Assembly: GCA_963575745.1 (NCBI GenBank)
Contig: CAUYUJ010020615.1
Coordinates: forward strand, 719,236 to 783,235
Direction: 5' to 3'
From: Prorocentrum cordatum
Lineage: Eukaryota > Sar > Dinophyceae > Prorocentrales > Prorocentraceae
Length of the DNA: 64,000 nucleotides
Shown piece after piece: positions 31,821 through 42,806 of this stretch. A program made the translations under genes and the position numbers. Within the stretch, counting starts at the first letter, position 1. Every line of letters begins with the position of its first letter. Under the pieces are notes generated by a model, which worked only from the letters and a program-made list of their open reading frames with translations, was not told where the DNA came from and made no database searches.

Positions 31821-32143
31821 CACGGGATGCACTTCCTCCTCCTCCTGGTCCTCCTCCTCCTTTCCTCCTCCTCCTCCTCCTTCCTCTCCTCCTTTTCCTC
31901 CTCCTCCTCCTCCACCTCTTCCTCCTCCTCCTCCCGCAGAGGCGTCCGGGGAGCGAACCCCGAGTCAAAATACAACCCCCCTGGGGCGCATTTTCCTCGC
32001 GCGGGCACGCCCGAGATGCAGTTCTTCCTCCTCCGGGAGCACGTCCCAAATCAGAATATCACACTCCCGGGGCGCACTTTCCTCGAGCGGGCACACAAAG
32101 GATGCACACTCCTCCTCCTCCTCCTCCTCCTCCTCCTCCTCCT

Positions 32144-32206
<63 letters not shown>

Positions 32207-32212
32207 CCGCTT
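31821..32212 (+). repeat. (TCC)n blocks and (CAT)n, with a thrice-repeated spacer
   Basis: TCC runs at 31830-31935 and 32107-32170, then CAT repeats to 32205. The spacer GGGGCGCA(C/T)TTTCCTCG followed by GCGGGCAC occurs at about 31795, 31984 and 32069. Confidence 0.85.
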
Positions 32213-32375
32213 CCTCCCCCCACTCCTAGCCCTTTCGATCAGTGTCGGCGGCACCGGCCGTCAGGCCTCTCCAATATTGCGAGCTACGTAGTGCAGTCGA
32301 TATGGTGCAATGTGCGCGGTGCAACCTTTTGCGGCGCAATTGATTCACAAATGGGTTGACAAACTCCATGCTGAT

Positions 32376-32560
32376 GCAAGCATCCCACCCACCCGCACCC
32401 GACCGCAACGTGGTGTGCAAAACCCATGCGGCGGCGATTGCGATGAGTGCTCGGCGTTGGCTGGTGCACCTGTGCGGCCGCGCTGGCCCGCGCATGCTCG
32501 CGCGCAAAACGGCCAGCTAGTTTGGCGCGACCGACGCGGCCGCAGAGGCGGTAACCGCGA
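32376..32560 (+). repeat. CCCACCCACCCGCAACTTG dispersed repeat, copy 2
   Basis: CATCCCACCCACCCGCACCC, GTGTGCAAAACCCATGCGGC, then GGCCAGCTAG and GGCGCGACCGACGCGGCCGC. The order is the same as at 33718-33895. Confidence 0.8.
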
Positions 32561-33062
32561 AACACTTCCCAACGGAAGTTCCACTGTGAACCGGTGACGT
32601 GGGCGAACGCGGTATCATGGCGACGCAGACAACGGTGGACACGATTATGAGAGTAGCCATGATGATGACGATGGTGGCGAAAAGGACGGCAAGGCCAATG
32701 ACGGCGCCGATGTTGATCACGCCCACCGATAACGATGACGATGTCCCCGCGCCGGCAATGAAGATGTTTCGACGTGCTCGCGCGGCCGACGCGCGCGAGT
32801 GGTCCGCGGGATATTATTTGACGCGGATCCCTTCCCAGCACGCGCGCAAAGGCGTTCGAGTGAATTCTACACGCGGCGCGAAAAGACTCGCTTGGCGGAA
32901 TGCGATGAACATGTTGGAACACCGTTGGTTTTCCTACAAGCAGGCAAGAACGCGAGCGCAGGATTGTGTTTCCAACACTGATGTTGCAAAACAATGCTTT
33001 TCCATAAAAGTACGCGGCCATTCAAGTTTGAATTCCCTGCGAAACGTTTTTTTTTTTTTTTC

Positions 33063-33490
33063 TGGGATTTCGGCATGCGCGCGCGGTGACGCGCGCGTGT
33101 GCTCTTCGCCCCACCTGTTGCAAAGGATTCTTGCGACAGCACGCGCGCAGTGGCGTTCGAACGATTCCGGCACGTGCGCGCGAGAGGCCAATTTGGGATC
33201 ATATTTGTTATGTGAGCAGAAACATGCTTGTATACTTATGCATCCACGTGTATGTTTACACCTATAAACAATTCTTTAAATATATAGAACGTCTGCTTTC
33301 TTGAAGGCTCGCAATAGAGCGATGGCATTGTTGGTGCTGTCGCAAATATGTGTTGCGATGCAATGCGTTTGTTTTACATGTTCTCGTTTGCCCCATCCTT
33401 ACAATACCCAAACCGTGTGAAAGATTTCGGCATGCGCGCGCGGCGATGCGCGCGTGCGCACTTCGTCCGAATTTGCTCTTGCCAAGGACT
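33063..33490 (+). repeat. CG-palindromic repeat family, copies 3 and 4
   Basis: GGGATTTCGGCATGCGCGCG at 33064 and AGATTTCGGCATGCGCGCGC at 33422, each followed by GTGACGCGCGCG or GCGATGCGCGCG and then CTTCG(C/T)CC and TTGC(A/C)AAGGA. Related, more diverged sequence is at 32770-32960. Confidence 0.7.
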
Positions 33491-33717
33491 TGTGAACGCT
33501 GGTGATTTCCAGCGAACGAGTGCTCACGCATAGCTTTTGTTGCAACGAATGCTGGGCTGGGATGATACGAGCTCAAATTTAAGATGGACGATCGGGCAAA
33601 ATCACATGCAACTTGCTCTACGGAAAAGTGGACCGTTAACACGGGGGGGGATCCTAATACTCTTTTAGAAAGGAAATTCCTCCCAGCCGAATTTGAAAGT
33701 GTTAACTAACTTCAGCG

Positions 33718-33895
33718 TTCGCGCAATCATCCCACCCACCCACCCGCAACTTGATTTGCAAAATCCATGCGGCGGCGACTGCGATGGCTGCACGGCGCTG
33801 ACTGGCGCATCTCTGTGGCCGCGCTAGCCCGCGCATGCTCGCTCAGAGCGGCCAGCTAGCCTGGCGCGACCGACGCGGCCGCGGTGGCGCTGACC
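33718..33895 (+). repeat. CCCACCCACCCGCAACTTG dispersed repeat, copy 3
   Basis: Close to copy 2 over about 175 bp, including CCCGCGCATGCTCGC and TGGCGCGACCGACGCGGCCG. Confidence 0.8.
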
Positions 33896-35221
33896 GTTTG
33901 GGATTTTCCGACACGTCTCGCAAGCCGCGCTGACGCGCGGGCACTTCAATGCGAGTCGGTGACTCGTGTTTGCTTGTCTGGGTGCAGGCTTCGGTGCCTG
34001 CCCTTGGGAGCACTGCCCCTGGGGTGTAGCCGAAACGCTTCCAAGCCCACCTCACACATCCGCCTCCTCCTCCTCCTCCTCCTCCTCCTCCTCCTCCTCC
34101 TCCTCCTCCTCCCCGCCTCGCCGAAGCGCTTCGTCGCCGAACAGCTCGCCGAATTCTAGGGCCAGCTTGCCGTCGATGAGGGAGGCCGCGCCGATGTCGT
34201 ACCCACTCCTCGCAGGAAGCAAGCCCGTCGGAGAAGGATGAGGAGGGCAACTGCGTGGGCGCTCCGCGGGGCTTCTCGCTCGCTCACCCTGCAATTCACT
34301 CGTCTCCGCGGGCTACGCGTTCTCGTCCGCTTCGTAACTCCCCCCCAGCAGCATGCGGTCACGCGGCCTTCGGGGAGGTCCCACCACTGGCACCTCGTCG
34401 TCCTACCACCAGCATCTCGTCCTCCTCCTTCTCCTCCTCCTCCACCTTCCGCCCTCCTCCATCCTGCCTGCCTCTTTCGTTTCCTCTCCCTCCCTCTGTC
34501 CTCCTCCTCCTCCTCCTCCTCCTCCTCCTCCTCCTCCTCCTCCTCCTCCTCCTCCTCCTCCTCCTCCTCCTCCTCCCCCTCCTCCCACTCCTCTTCCTCA
34601 CCCTCCTCCTCCTCCTCCTACTCCCCCTCCTCCTGTCGAGCCCGTGACCCAATGCCCAACCCATTGCCGAGATGTCCCACATACGCACACACATGCACCT
34701 CCAACGCAATCGTGCAGCTCTCTGGTCCCACCGTGATATAATGAAGGAGGAATGGGGAGGGCGGGAGGCAGAAGAAAAGGAGAGAGAGAGAGAGAGAGAC
34801 AGAGAGAGAGGGAGAGAAAGAGAGTTGGAGAGAGAGAGAGAGAGATGGAGAGGGAGAGAGGAATGCAAGGGAGGCAGGGGCCAGGGGCAGGGGCTAGGAA
34901 AGGAACGAACAAATCGATGAAGACGCCAGGGACCTTTGACACCATAACCTTGTAGCAAAAAGCTAACTGATTCGCTGCTTCCGCCTTCAATCTGCCAAGA
35001 AACAACAAAATGGGTTGCTGACGTGCACGCTCGCACTTCGGATTCACCCATGGCCTCCACTTCCGTCCTGAAAGTGCCATGTTTCCTGGAAGCGACTTCC
35101 ATCCTATTCCTAAAAAAACGGCCCATGCCTCCTCCTCCCCCAACCACGCGTCAATGTGATACCTGGCGCCTGCGGCCGTCTGCGCCTCTCCCCAGCGTCC
35201 GTCTAAACGTGCCCGCAACTT
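33896..35221. other. (TCC)n at 34060-34115 and 34500-34580, (GA)n at 34780-34865; no gene accepted
   Basis: Between the microsatellites a minus frame near 34120-34215 reads GYDIGAASLIDGKLALEFGE, which is less biased than its surroundings and might be an exon fragment. It runs straight into the Glu run encoded by the (TCC)n microsatellite. No family is assigned. Confidence 0.4.
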
Positions 35222-35570
35222 TCAGTTGTGGGTGGCTTGGAGAAAAGCTCGCTCCAAGGGAGGTTGCGTGGTGAAGATCGACACGGCATGGTTGCCTTGT
35301 CTGTCCATGGTGTATTTTGCCATGGCACCCGCTTTCGTGTGAAAATCTCGCGGCCCCCAGCGGCACCAGTCCGCACCTGAAGAGCTTGGCTGCACCCAGC
35401 CTGTCCGCCAGCACTCATACAGGGCGCATTGGCTAGAGTGTCCTAAGGCGCTGCGCGCGGGGTTGGTGCAACGGTCAACTGCGTCCAACCACCAGGCAGC
35501 CAGCTGCCAGCTGGCTGTCCCCGATGACGTCAATAAGGATCGTCCCCTGTGGCCCTTGGCGTCGCTGCAG
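35222..35570 (-). pseudogene. RNase H-like fragment, decayed
   Basis: The minus strand reads VIGDSQLAAG, then in another frame LDAVDRCTNP, ALYECWRTGWVQPSS, GADWCRWGPRD and TKAGAMAKYTMD, ending at a TGA. The order GDS ... PR(D)xxxKAxxMAxYxMD resembles the last two catalytic positions of RNase H domains. A frameshift separates GDS from the rest, and the usual Asp of the KAD motif is Gly (GGT). It is therefore probably a dead retroelement or RNase H-domain gene fragment. Assignment rests on motif spacing only. Confidence 0.4.
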
Positions 35571-35784
35571 CTTGTCTTCGCCCTCCTTCCTGGCCTCCCC
35601 CGCTCTTCGTGGTTTTTTCTATTCAATGATAGCGTCTGTGTTTGTCTCTCAATATTCGCATGAATTGGAACTCTTTGCGTCGCTCCATCTTCCGGCCTTC
35701 TCCGCTCATGCCGATCTGCCCCAAATCACAGAAACACAGATCCTCTCCACAGCCCCCGACTGCCCCTCTGGACCGCAGAACCAA

Positions 35785-36310
35785 CTAATGAAATCTTCCC
35801 CATACCTCTACGGCACTGGCACCGGCCAACACCGCGGAGGCCAGGTTGACCGCCTTCTGGGCGAACTTGTGAACACGAGCAGTAGTGTACTCACGCTGTG
35901 CGTTCTTCGACACTCTGGCGCCTGTGCACCCTCCCGTCCGTCTCGCGGCGACGGCGGAGCGCCGCAGAGCCATCCGAGCCCTCGGCACGGACCCCCAGCC
36001 AAACCTGTATCCCGGAGAGTACCTCCAACAGCTGCTGGAATCTGTGACGACGGGGGAGCGCTCGGTCCTCGAGCGGCGTGGACACCAAGCGCTCATGACG
36101 TCTCCTGCACGCGCGCTCCGCGAACGATTCCGTCGTCTCGCCTGGGCACTTGGGGGTGCGCGTCACGGTGCGTGGCAGATAACCTCCAATCTTGCTTGGG
36201 TGATCCAACGTGCCCTTCTGAAACGGCCTGCTTCGCATATACACAATCCGCCACCGTGCCCTCGACACGAGCTTGAGTGTCCTCAAGTCCTCTGTCCGAT
36301 CCCCTAGAGC
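35785..36310 (-). pseudogene. Possible retroelement-derived coding fragment upstream of the RNase H-like piece
   Basis: The minus frame ending at 35891 contains RARWRIVYMRSRPFQKGT, PGETTESFAERACRRRHERL and RHRFQQLLEVLSG, with charged, ordinary composition. This resembles the Arg/Trp-rich linker that precedes RNase H in some dinoflagellate LINE-type polyproteins. A second frame gives AQKAVNLASAVLAGASAVEV before a possible donor (GAG|GTATGG). Since a host exon is an equally fair reading, I leave the identity open. Confidence 0.3.
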
Positions 36311-36429
36311 ATCAGTCCTCAATCCTGAGAATGCTTGAGAAAGCCGGGACACGAACTTGCCAAATCTTCCGGGGCCCGCGGCGTGCCCCATGTGACTCCC
36401 AGCGTGCCGGGGCGTGTTGTGACATGATT

Positions 36430-37085
36430 TCCTCGGGCCCAAGACGGGCGAAGAGGGCCCCAAAAGAGGCCCCCAAGACGATCCAAGTGGGCCTCGAATC
36501 GCCGAACGATCGGCCCACGACGCTCAAGACGGCTCCAAACGACCCAAGAGGCCGCCAAAATGCCCTGAGGAGCTCCAGGAGCACTCCCAAGAGGACCTCG
36601 AGAGGCCAAAATGGTAGATTCCCCATCGCGCTTTGACAGATTTTAGCGTTTCCGCTTTTTCGTTCTTCCGACGCTCCAAGGCGGCCCAAGAGACCCGCCC
36701 CCAAGACCGCCCCAAAACGGCCCAAGAGAGCCCCCAAAGGACCCCAAGCTGGCCCCAGAGGGCGCTAAGACGACCCAAGAGGCGCCTGAGACGGCCCAAT
36801 ACGGCCCCAATACGGGCCAAGAGGGGGTACACCAACCAAAAATCCAATCTGTTCGCCCCAGGAGGCCCCGGGGCCCCAAGAGGCCCCCAAGAGACCCGAA
36901 AGAGTCCCCAAGAGGTCCTGGGAGGCCCCAAAAGGCCCCCAAGAGACGCCCAAAGGTCCCCAAGAGTCGTACACCAGACTGGCCCCGTAGAGGCGTCAAA
37001 ACAGGCCCCAGAGATGCCTCCCATGAGATCCCAACGAACGTTCAAAAAAACACCAATCATGCCCGAAGAGGGACCCGAGACGCGG
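36430..37085 (+). repeat. CCCCAAGAGGC minisatellite block 3
   Basis: About 650 bp of short CCCAAGAGGCC units with a non-repeat insert near 36600-36680 that contains TAGCGTTTCCGC(T) and TTCCGACGCTCCAAGGCGGC, also seen in block 1 (8350-8405) in similar form. So the blocks share an internal layout. Confidence 0.9.
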
Positions 37086-37104
37086 AACACGAGACGGCAT
37101 TTCG

Positions 37105-37310
37105 GGCTCTAGTATGGCTGAGGTCGTACCTGCTTGGTGCCACTTGGGTCATGCCGTCTGTTTTGATACTCATTGTGGCGTGCGGACGATATCACTCAAG
37201 TGGAATTTGGTTGGTGCCACTGGAGACACACAGACGAAACAGCTCAAGCGACGCCAACTTGATGCCACTGCAGGGATGCACGCGATATGATTGAAGTGGC
37301 AATGTCTAAA
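37105..37310 (+). repeat. ACCACTTGAG hairpin repeat family, diverged cluster
   Basis: GTACCTGCTTGGTGCCACTTG (21 bp, from 37126) matches 46899-46920 with two changes. GACGATATCACTCAAGTGG and further decayed units follow to about 37305. It is a second site of the tandem family at 46815-47085. Confidence 0.7.
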
Positions 37311-37679
37311 CCTTTTTTGGGGGGGACAATTGAACGAGTAGTGATTCCCAGTGCTGCAGTGCGCAAATACAAGCAACAGGGAAAGCGGTGCAAACCTGAC
37401 CGGCGGGGACGTCCCCGCGACCGCCATCTCGAGGCCACCTTGGGCATCGTGGAACGCTTTGTGGCTGTCTTGGGGGCCTCTTGGACCGCCTTTGGAGCTC
37501 TCTTGGCGCCTTCTGGTAGAATCTCCAGCCACCCGGCGCGATCCCAACGCGCTCGTGGGTCCCTGGTCGAGGGGCCGCCCTGGGAGCCACCAGCCCTGTC
37601 CCCATCATTTGTATAATATGATATAACATGACATAGTATTAGATTCGGTTATGTACTATTAGCATATATAATAATATGC

Positions 37680-37859
37680 GACCTACAAACGTACATACAT
37701 ACATGCATACAGACATACATACATAAATCCATACATATATGCATGCATGCATGCATGCATGCATACATGCATGCATGCATACATACATACATATATGCAT
37801 GCATGCATACACACATACACACATACATATATCGAGACATCCATACATACATACATACA
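37680..37859 (+). repeat. (CATA)n microsatellite
   Basis: About 180 bp of CATA/CATG units, ending directly at the hairpin module. Confidence 0.95.
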
Positions 37860-37897
37860 CTAGAGCCATCGCGCGCGCTTCGCGCGCGCTCAGGTTC
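37860..37897. mobile_element. CTAGAGCC/GGTTCA hairpin module, copy 2
   Basis: CTAGAGCC, ATC, GCGCGCGC, TTC, GCGCGCGC, TCA, GGTTCA. Same plan as 28505-28544, with the left microsatellite being (CATA)n and a CCCCAAGAGGC-type block following. Confidence 0.65.
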
Positions 37898-38079
37898 ACC
37901 GAAATCCCAGCTCGCAATGAGATGCCGAGGGCTTGGCGACGGTTGCGGATATGGCTGTATCCCGAATGCGCTGTGGAAACACGTGGTGAAGAGCCTTGGG
38001 CCTTGGAGTCCGTGGGGGGCCTGCTGGCGATCTTCGGGGTCCTCGTGGGGCCGAGGCCTCAAAATATTAGTTCGCATTT

Positions 38080-40700
38080 CCCGCCCACGAGCCCCTTTGG
38101 GGGCCTTCTAAGGCGGTCCTGGGTGCCTCTTGGACCGTCTTCAGTTCCTCTTGGGCCGTCTTGGGGCCCTCTAGGTGACCTCTTCGGCCGTTGGGGGGCT
38201 CTCCTAGGGGCCTGTGGGCACGTCTTGGACGCTGGGCACATGAAAACAACGATTGCGATAGAAATGTACGCTTTCCCACAGGAACGGGCCGATGCTGCTT
38301 CTTCGGGTTCTGGTGAGGGCCCTCGTGGCTTGATGCATCCTGGAGCCAGCTGGCGATCGTCGGGGGCCTGTTAGGGCGGAGGCCTCGAAATGTGGGTTCG
38401 AATTCCCCCCGCGGGGCCCCTGTTGGCGCTCTCTTCGGCCGCCTTGGGCGGTCCTGGGTGCCTCTTGGACCGTTTGCTTCTCCCCAGGACGCAGGTGTCC
38501 ATGGTGGACGCGCGAAGACCGAACCATCATTCCTGTTCACTATACGCGGCTGGCCCCCATGGTTTCCTGCCACTGCTACGCACAAGAAACTAAAGTCAAG
38601 CATGTTATCGAAATCGCCATCGTTGGAGTTTACAGTGGAATGAAAGGCAACCCCATTTCTCGCTGCGAATGTGTACTGCGTGGGTCCCTCTCGGACCGTC
38701 ATGGGGGCCTGAGCCCGCCTTCGGGCCCTCTTGGCGCCCTCTCCGACCAAGTCGGGATCCTCCGGTAGCCCCCTCGGGCCCCCTGGGGATTCTCTTCGGC
38801 CGCCTTGCAACTCTCTTGAGCTGCTTGAATCTCTTGTCAGGCCGTCTTGGTGCCCACCTGGGCCGCCTGGGGCCGGTTTGGGAGCCTTTGGGGCCGTCGT
38901 GGCCGCTGATAGGACTGAAAAAGCGAAAATCCCAGAAATATGCGTTTTTCAATCTGATTTTGATTTTAGATTTGCCCTTGGGGGGCCTTCTCGGCGGCCT
39001 CTGGGACCGCCTTGAAGGAATCCTTTTGGGTCTAATTAGATGGCCCGTCTGATGACCCATTCTGGCCGTCCTGGGCCCCCCTTGGCCCGTCATGGGGACC
39101 TGAGCCCGTCTTGGAGCCCTCTCCGACCACGTAATTAGGGATCCTCTGGTGACCCCCTCGGGCTCCCTGGGGACTCTCTTGGGCCCTCTCTTGTGCTGCG
39201 TGAGTCTCTCTTCAGGCCGTCGTGGTGCACTCTTGGTGCCCTCTTGGGCCGTCCAGGGCCGGTTTTGGAGCCTTTGGGGCCGTCGCGGCCGCTGTTAGGA
39301 CTGAAAAAGCGAAAATCCCGGAAACATGTGTTTTTCAATCTGATTTTTTATTTTTGCCCTTGGGGGACCTTCTCGGCGCCTTCTCGGCGGCCTCTAGGAC
39401 CGGCTTGAAGGAATCCTTTTGGGTCTAAGTGGCCCGTCTGAGGACCCATTCGGCAGTCCCGGGTCCCTCTCGGCGTGTCATGGGGACCTGAGCCCGTCTT
39501 CGGGCCCTCTTGGCGCTCTCTCCGACCAAGTCGGGATCCTCTGGTGGCCCCTCGGGCCCCCTGGGGACTCTTGGGCCGTCGTGGACCTCTTGTGCTGCTT
39601 GAATCTCCCTTCAGGCCGTCTTGGTGCCCTCTTGGGGGCCTCTTGGGCCGTCTTGGGCTGGTTTGGGAGCCTTAAGGGCCGTCGTGGCCGCTCTTAGGAT
39701 TGAAATCGTAGAAATCCAAAAAATAGGATGTTTTTTCAACGGGAAATGCTTGATTTTTGCCCAGGAGGGGCCGTCTCGGTGGCCTCTGGGACGGGCTTGA
39801 AGGAACCCTTTTGGGTTTTTGGGGCCCGTCTGATGACCCATTTCGGCCGTCCTGGGTCCCTCTTGGCCCGTCATGGGAAGCTGAGCCCATCTTGGGGCCC
39901 TCTCCGACCATGTAGGGATCCTCTGGTGGCCCCCTTGGGCCCCCTGTGGGATCTCTTGGGCCGTATTGCAACTCTCTTGTGCTGCGTGAATCTCTCTTCA
40001 GGCCGTCGTTGTGCCCTCTGGGCCTCTTGGGCCGTCTGGGGCAGGTTTTGGAGCCTTTGGGGCCGTCGTGGCCGCTCTTAGGATTGAAAAAGCGAAAATC
40101 CCGGAAATTTAGTTTTTCCATGACCATGCTTGTTTTTTGCCCTTTGGGGGCCTTCTCGGCGGCCTCTGGGTCCGGCTTGAAGGAATCCTTGTGGGTCTAT
40201 TTGGCACGTCTGGGCACCATTTCGGCGGTCCCGGGTTCCTTTTGGCCCGTCATGGGAACCTGAGCCAGTCTTGGGGCCCTCTTGGCGCCCTCTCCGACCA
40301 TGTATCGATCCTCCCGAAGCCCCCTCGGGCCCCCTGGGGACTCTCTTAGGCCGTCTTGCAGCTCTCTTGTGCTGCTTGAATCTCTGTTCAGACCGTCTTG
40401 GTGCCTCTTGGGGGCCTCGTGGGCCGGTTTTGGAACCTTTGGGGCCGTCGTGGCCGCTGTCAGGACTGAACAAAACATTACACGGGAAATGCTTGATTGT
40501 TGCCCTTAGGGGGCCTTCTCGGCGGCTTCTGGGACCGGCTTGAAGGAATCCTTTTGGGTCTAATCATTTGGCCCGTCTGAAGACCCATTCTGGCCGTCCC
40601 GGGTCCCCTTGGCCCGTCATGGGGACCTGAGCCCGTCTTGGGGCCCTCCTTGGGGCCCTCTCTGACCATGTAGGGATCCTCTGGTGGCCCCCTCGGGAGT
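38080..40700 (-). repeat. CCCCAAGAGGC block 4 with five ~385-bp tandem units
   Basis: The block reads GGGGCCGTCGTGG/CTTGGGCCGTC on the plus strand, that is, in reverse orientation to blocks 1-3. The string AGGA(C/T)TGAAA lies at 38911, 39297, 39696 and 40080, with AGGACTGAACAA at 40462, giving periods of 386, 399, 384 and 382. Each unit also holds GGCCTTTGGGG-type spacers, TCCGACCA(A/T)GT and TTGAAGGAATCC or close variants. Confidence 0.93.
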
Positions 40701-41030
40701 TAGAATTCTGAAAAAACGATAGGTTTCTCGAGCGGGTCCCTGTGCAGAGCCCTTAGGAGCCCCTGGACTGACGTCCCAAAATTAGGCTTCTCGGCTAATA
40801 CTCTGCCTGCCTGCTTGCCTGTACGTTCCGTACTGCAGCCATTACGGCCCAGAACCAGAGGAAAAGTATTTCTCACGATATTGAATTATTCAGTGTCTTA
40901 CAGATATGAATTATATAATATCTGGACGTTCATTGGATTAGATTATCATCGATATCCCGAGTTTGGTACTGGAGCCTCTTCGGAGGCTTCATCCACGGAC
41001 CGCCCGTTAACGCGCGCGCACTTGTCAGGC

Positions 41031-41196
41031 TCTACAGCTACGACGATTGGTTTCAGATTCACATCAGATACCACAGCTACCAAAACGCACGGATTGGTTT
41101 CATTTTCACATCAGGTGCCACAGCGTACGGATAGGTTTCAGATCCTCTTCAGATGCCAACAGCACGGATTGGTTTCGAGATTCGCATTAGATACCA
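41031..41196 (+). repeat. Tandem repeat in the copia 5' leader, four copies
   Basis: Units like ACGATTGGTTTCAGATTCAC followed by ATCAGATACCACAGC begin at about 41037, 41091, 41133 and 41160 (length 30-54 bp). It ends about 40 bases before the gag start. Confidence 0.7.
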
Positions 41197-41236
41197 GTGC
41201 AGACGACAGCTATTTCTTGAAGTAACGACAGCAACA

Positions 41237-42699
41237 ATGCAGCAGACAACGGCTACATCCCAGCTTCGCCTTCGCCAGTACACAAAGAACGTGCCTCCAG
41301 GATGGAGGCCGAGGTCCTACCCAATCAAGGAGTACAAGGAGTACCTCGCAATATGGGGAGACACACCAAGCTGGATCAGGAACAAATAGGACCCGCGATC
41401 ATGTCAAGACTCGAAGGATGTGCCCTACGAATTGCTCTTGGACTAACCATTCAGAAGCCAGATCCAGATACGATGAATCAAGTGACTTACGAGGACGCCA
41501 TAATAGACCCTCGGACTGGACAGCAAGGGGCACCACCATATCCTTCAGGAATCAAAGTATTGATTGCGAAGCTAAAGGAACTCTACTACTTGGATGATCA
41601 AGATCTTGCATGGACGAGTTTGGACAAATTCTTCTGTTTTTTTTTACAAGCCCTACACATGGGTTGTTCTTCTTATGTTGTGGAATGGGAACGTCTATCT
41701 GCAGAAGCTGAGAAACACGGAGGATTGGCAATAGAAGATTCTGGCAAAGTTTGGTTGGTTTTCTCACGCTCTGGCCTCCCAGAGAGGCAACTTGCCGACC
41801 TACGGCTCAAGGTCGGAGATCTTAGCAGATATCGCGAGATGATTGCCCTTAAGATGAAGATCTCTAAGAATGAGTCGGCCAGCTACGACCAATCGACAGG
41901 CTACAAGCAGTACAACGCCGACGAGTATGACGAACATGATTGGAACGAATATTACGACTACAGTGAGTACTGGAATGAGGACGATTGGTATGAAGAGGAC
42001 AACTGAGACAACGAAGAACACTACGACGAGAACGAAGACGAATGGCAGGACGAACCTCCAGGAGACGAGCAAGGCGAGGACGACGACTACTACCTCAGGA
42101 AGCCAGGAGGAAAATCCCAGAGGTTCGGAAAAGGCTTTGACTCAGATGGAAAAGGGCATGGCAAACGTTCTAGTGGAAATCTATGTACAGAGTGTGGAAG
42201 TAAGTGGCATTCGACCGACCAGTGCCTTATGAAATTAAGCGCCGGATCATCAACAGGACCGCAGCAGTCACCAGAAGATCATCATGCTGACGCGGACCGA
42301 CCTCAAGAAGATGAAGAGTACTGCAATCAGAAAGGACCCTGGAAGCCTTCACTACGTTCACAGAACAGGTACAGCGGCAAAGAACGACCCCAAGCACCTA
42401 GATACCAGGGACGCGGCAAGGGAAACGCCCGATGGGCAAAATCAACTTCGGAAAGTTCAACTCCAAGGGCAAGAACAGAAAAGGAAAAGCAAAAAACAAG
42501 AAGGACGGCAACAACTCGAAGGGCAACAACTCCCGCAACTATGGCCAGATGTACGCGACCTTCCCGACTACGAGAGCTCGAGATGGAGATCAACGCAATT
42601 CTGGAGAAGGTCCGACCGGATTCGTTCCCACGACTGATTCTGATGACGACTATGCACGGAAGCGTGGGAAACCCAAAGCTGGAAAAGCTTATCAGATGA
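41237..42699 (+). pseudogene. gag: copia gag with zinc knuckle
   Basis: Starts at ATG 41237 (MQQTTATSQLRLRQYTKNVP then PPGWRP..EYKEYLAIWGDT). A frameshift near 41370-41390 moves to the frame with GPAIMSRLEGCALRIALGL, DLAWTSLDKFF and VVEWERLSAEAEKHGG, which match the gag type of dinoflagellate copia elements as I know it. An in-frame TGA lies at 42004-42006, after a Tyr/Asp/Glu-rich stretch. Past it the same frame gives the nucleocapsid knuckle CTECGSKWHSTDQC (C-x2-C-x4-H-x4-C, intact) near 42184-42225. Gly/Lys-rich sequence follows in another frame (42432-42761). Confidence 0.75.
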
Positions 42700-42806
42700 T
42701 ATTTGGACCGGACCCTCCAGAAGCAACACAAATATCAACACAAAATACGATGACATCGTGAACTACGAACTCATCAATTATATCAGGTCTTCAACGACCC
42801 CCTGGT

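Noticed and set aside
34052-34294. Sugar-transporter exon suggested by GYDIG on the minus strand
   Set aside because: Only five residues resemble the transporter motif, no following helix is seen, and the frame runs into a Glu repeat from a TCC microsatellite.
40828-40853. CCGTACTGCAGCCATTACGG near the copia 5' end as a decayed spliced leader
   Set aside because: It needs a 5-base insertion and several substitutions to match DinoSL. By eye this is not better than chance, so I do not claim it.
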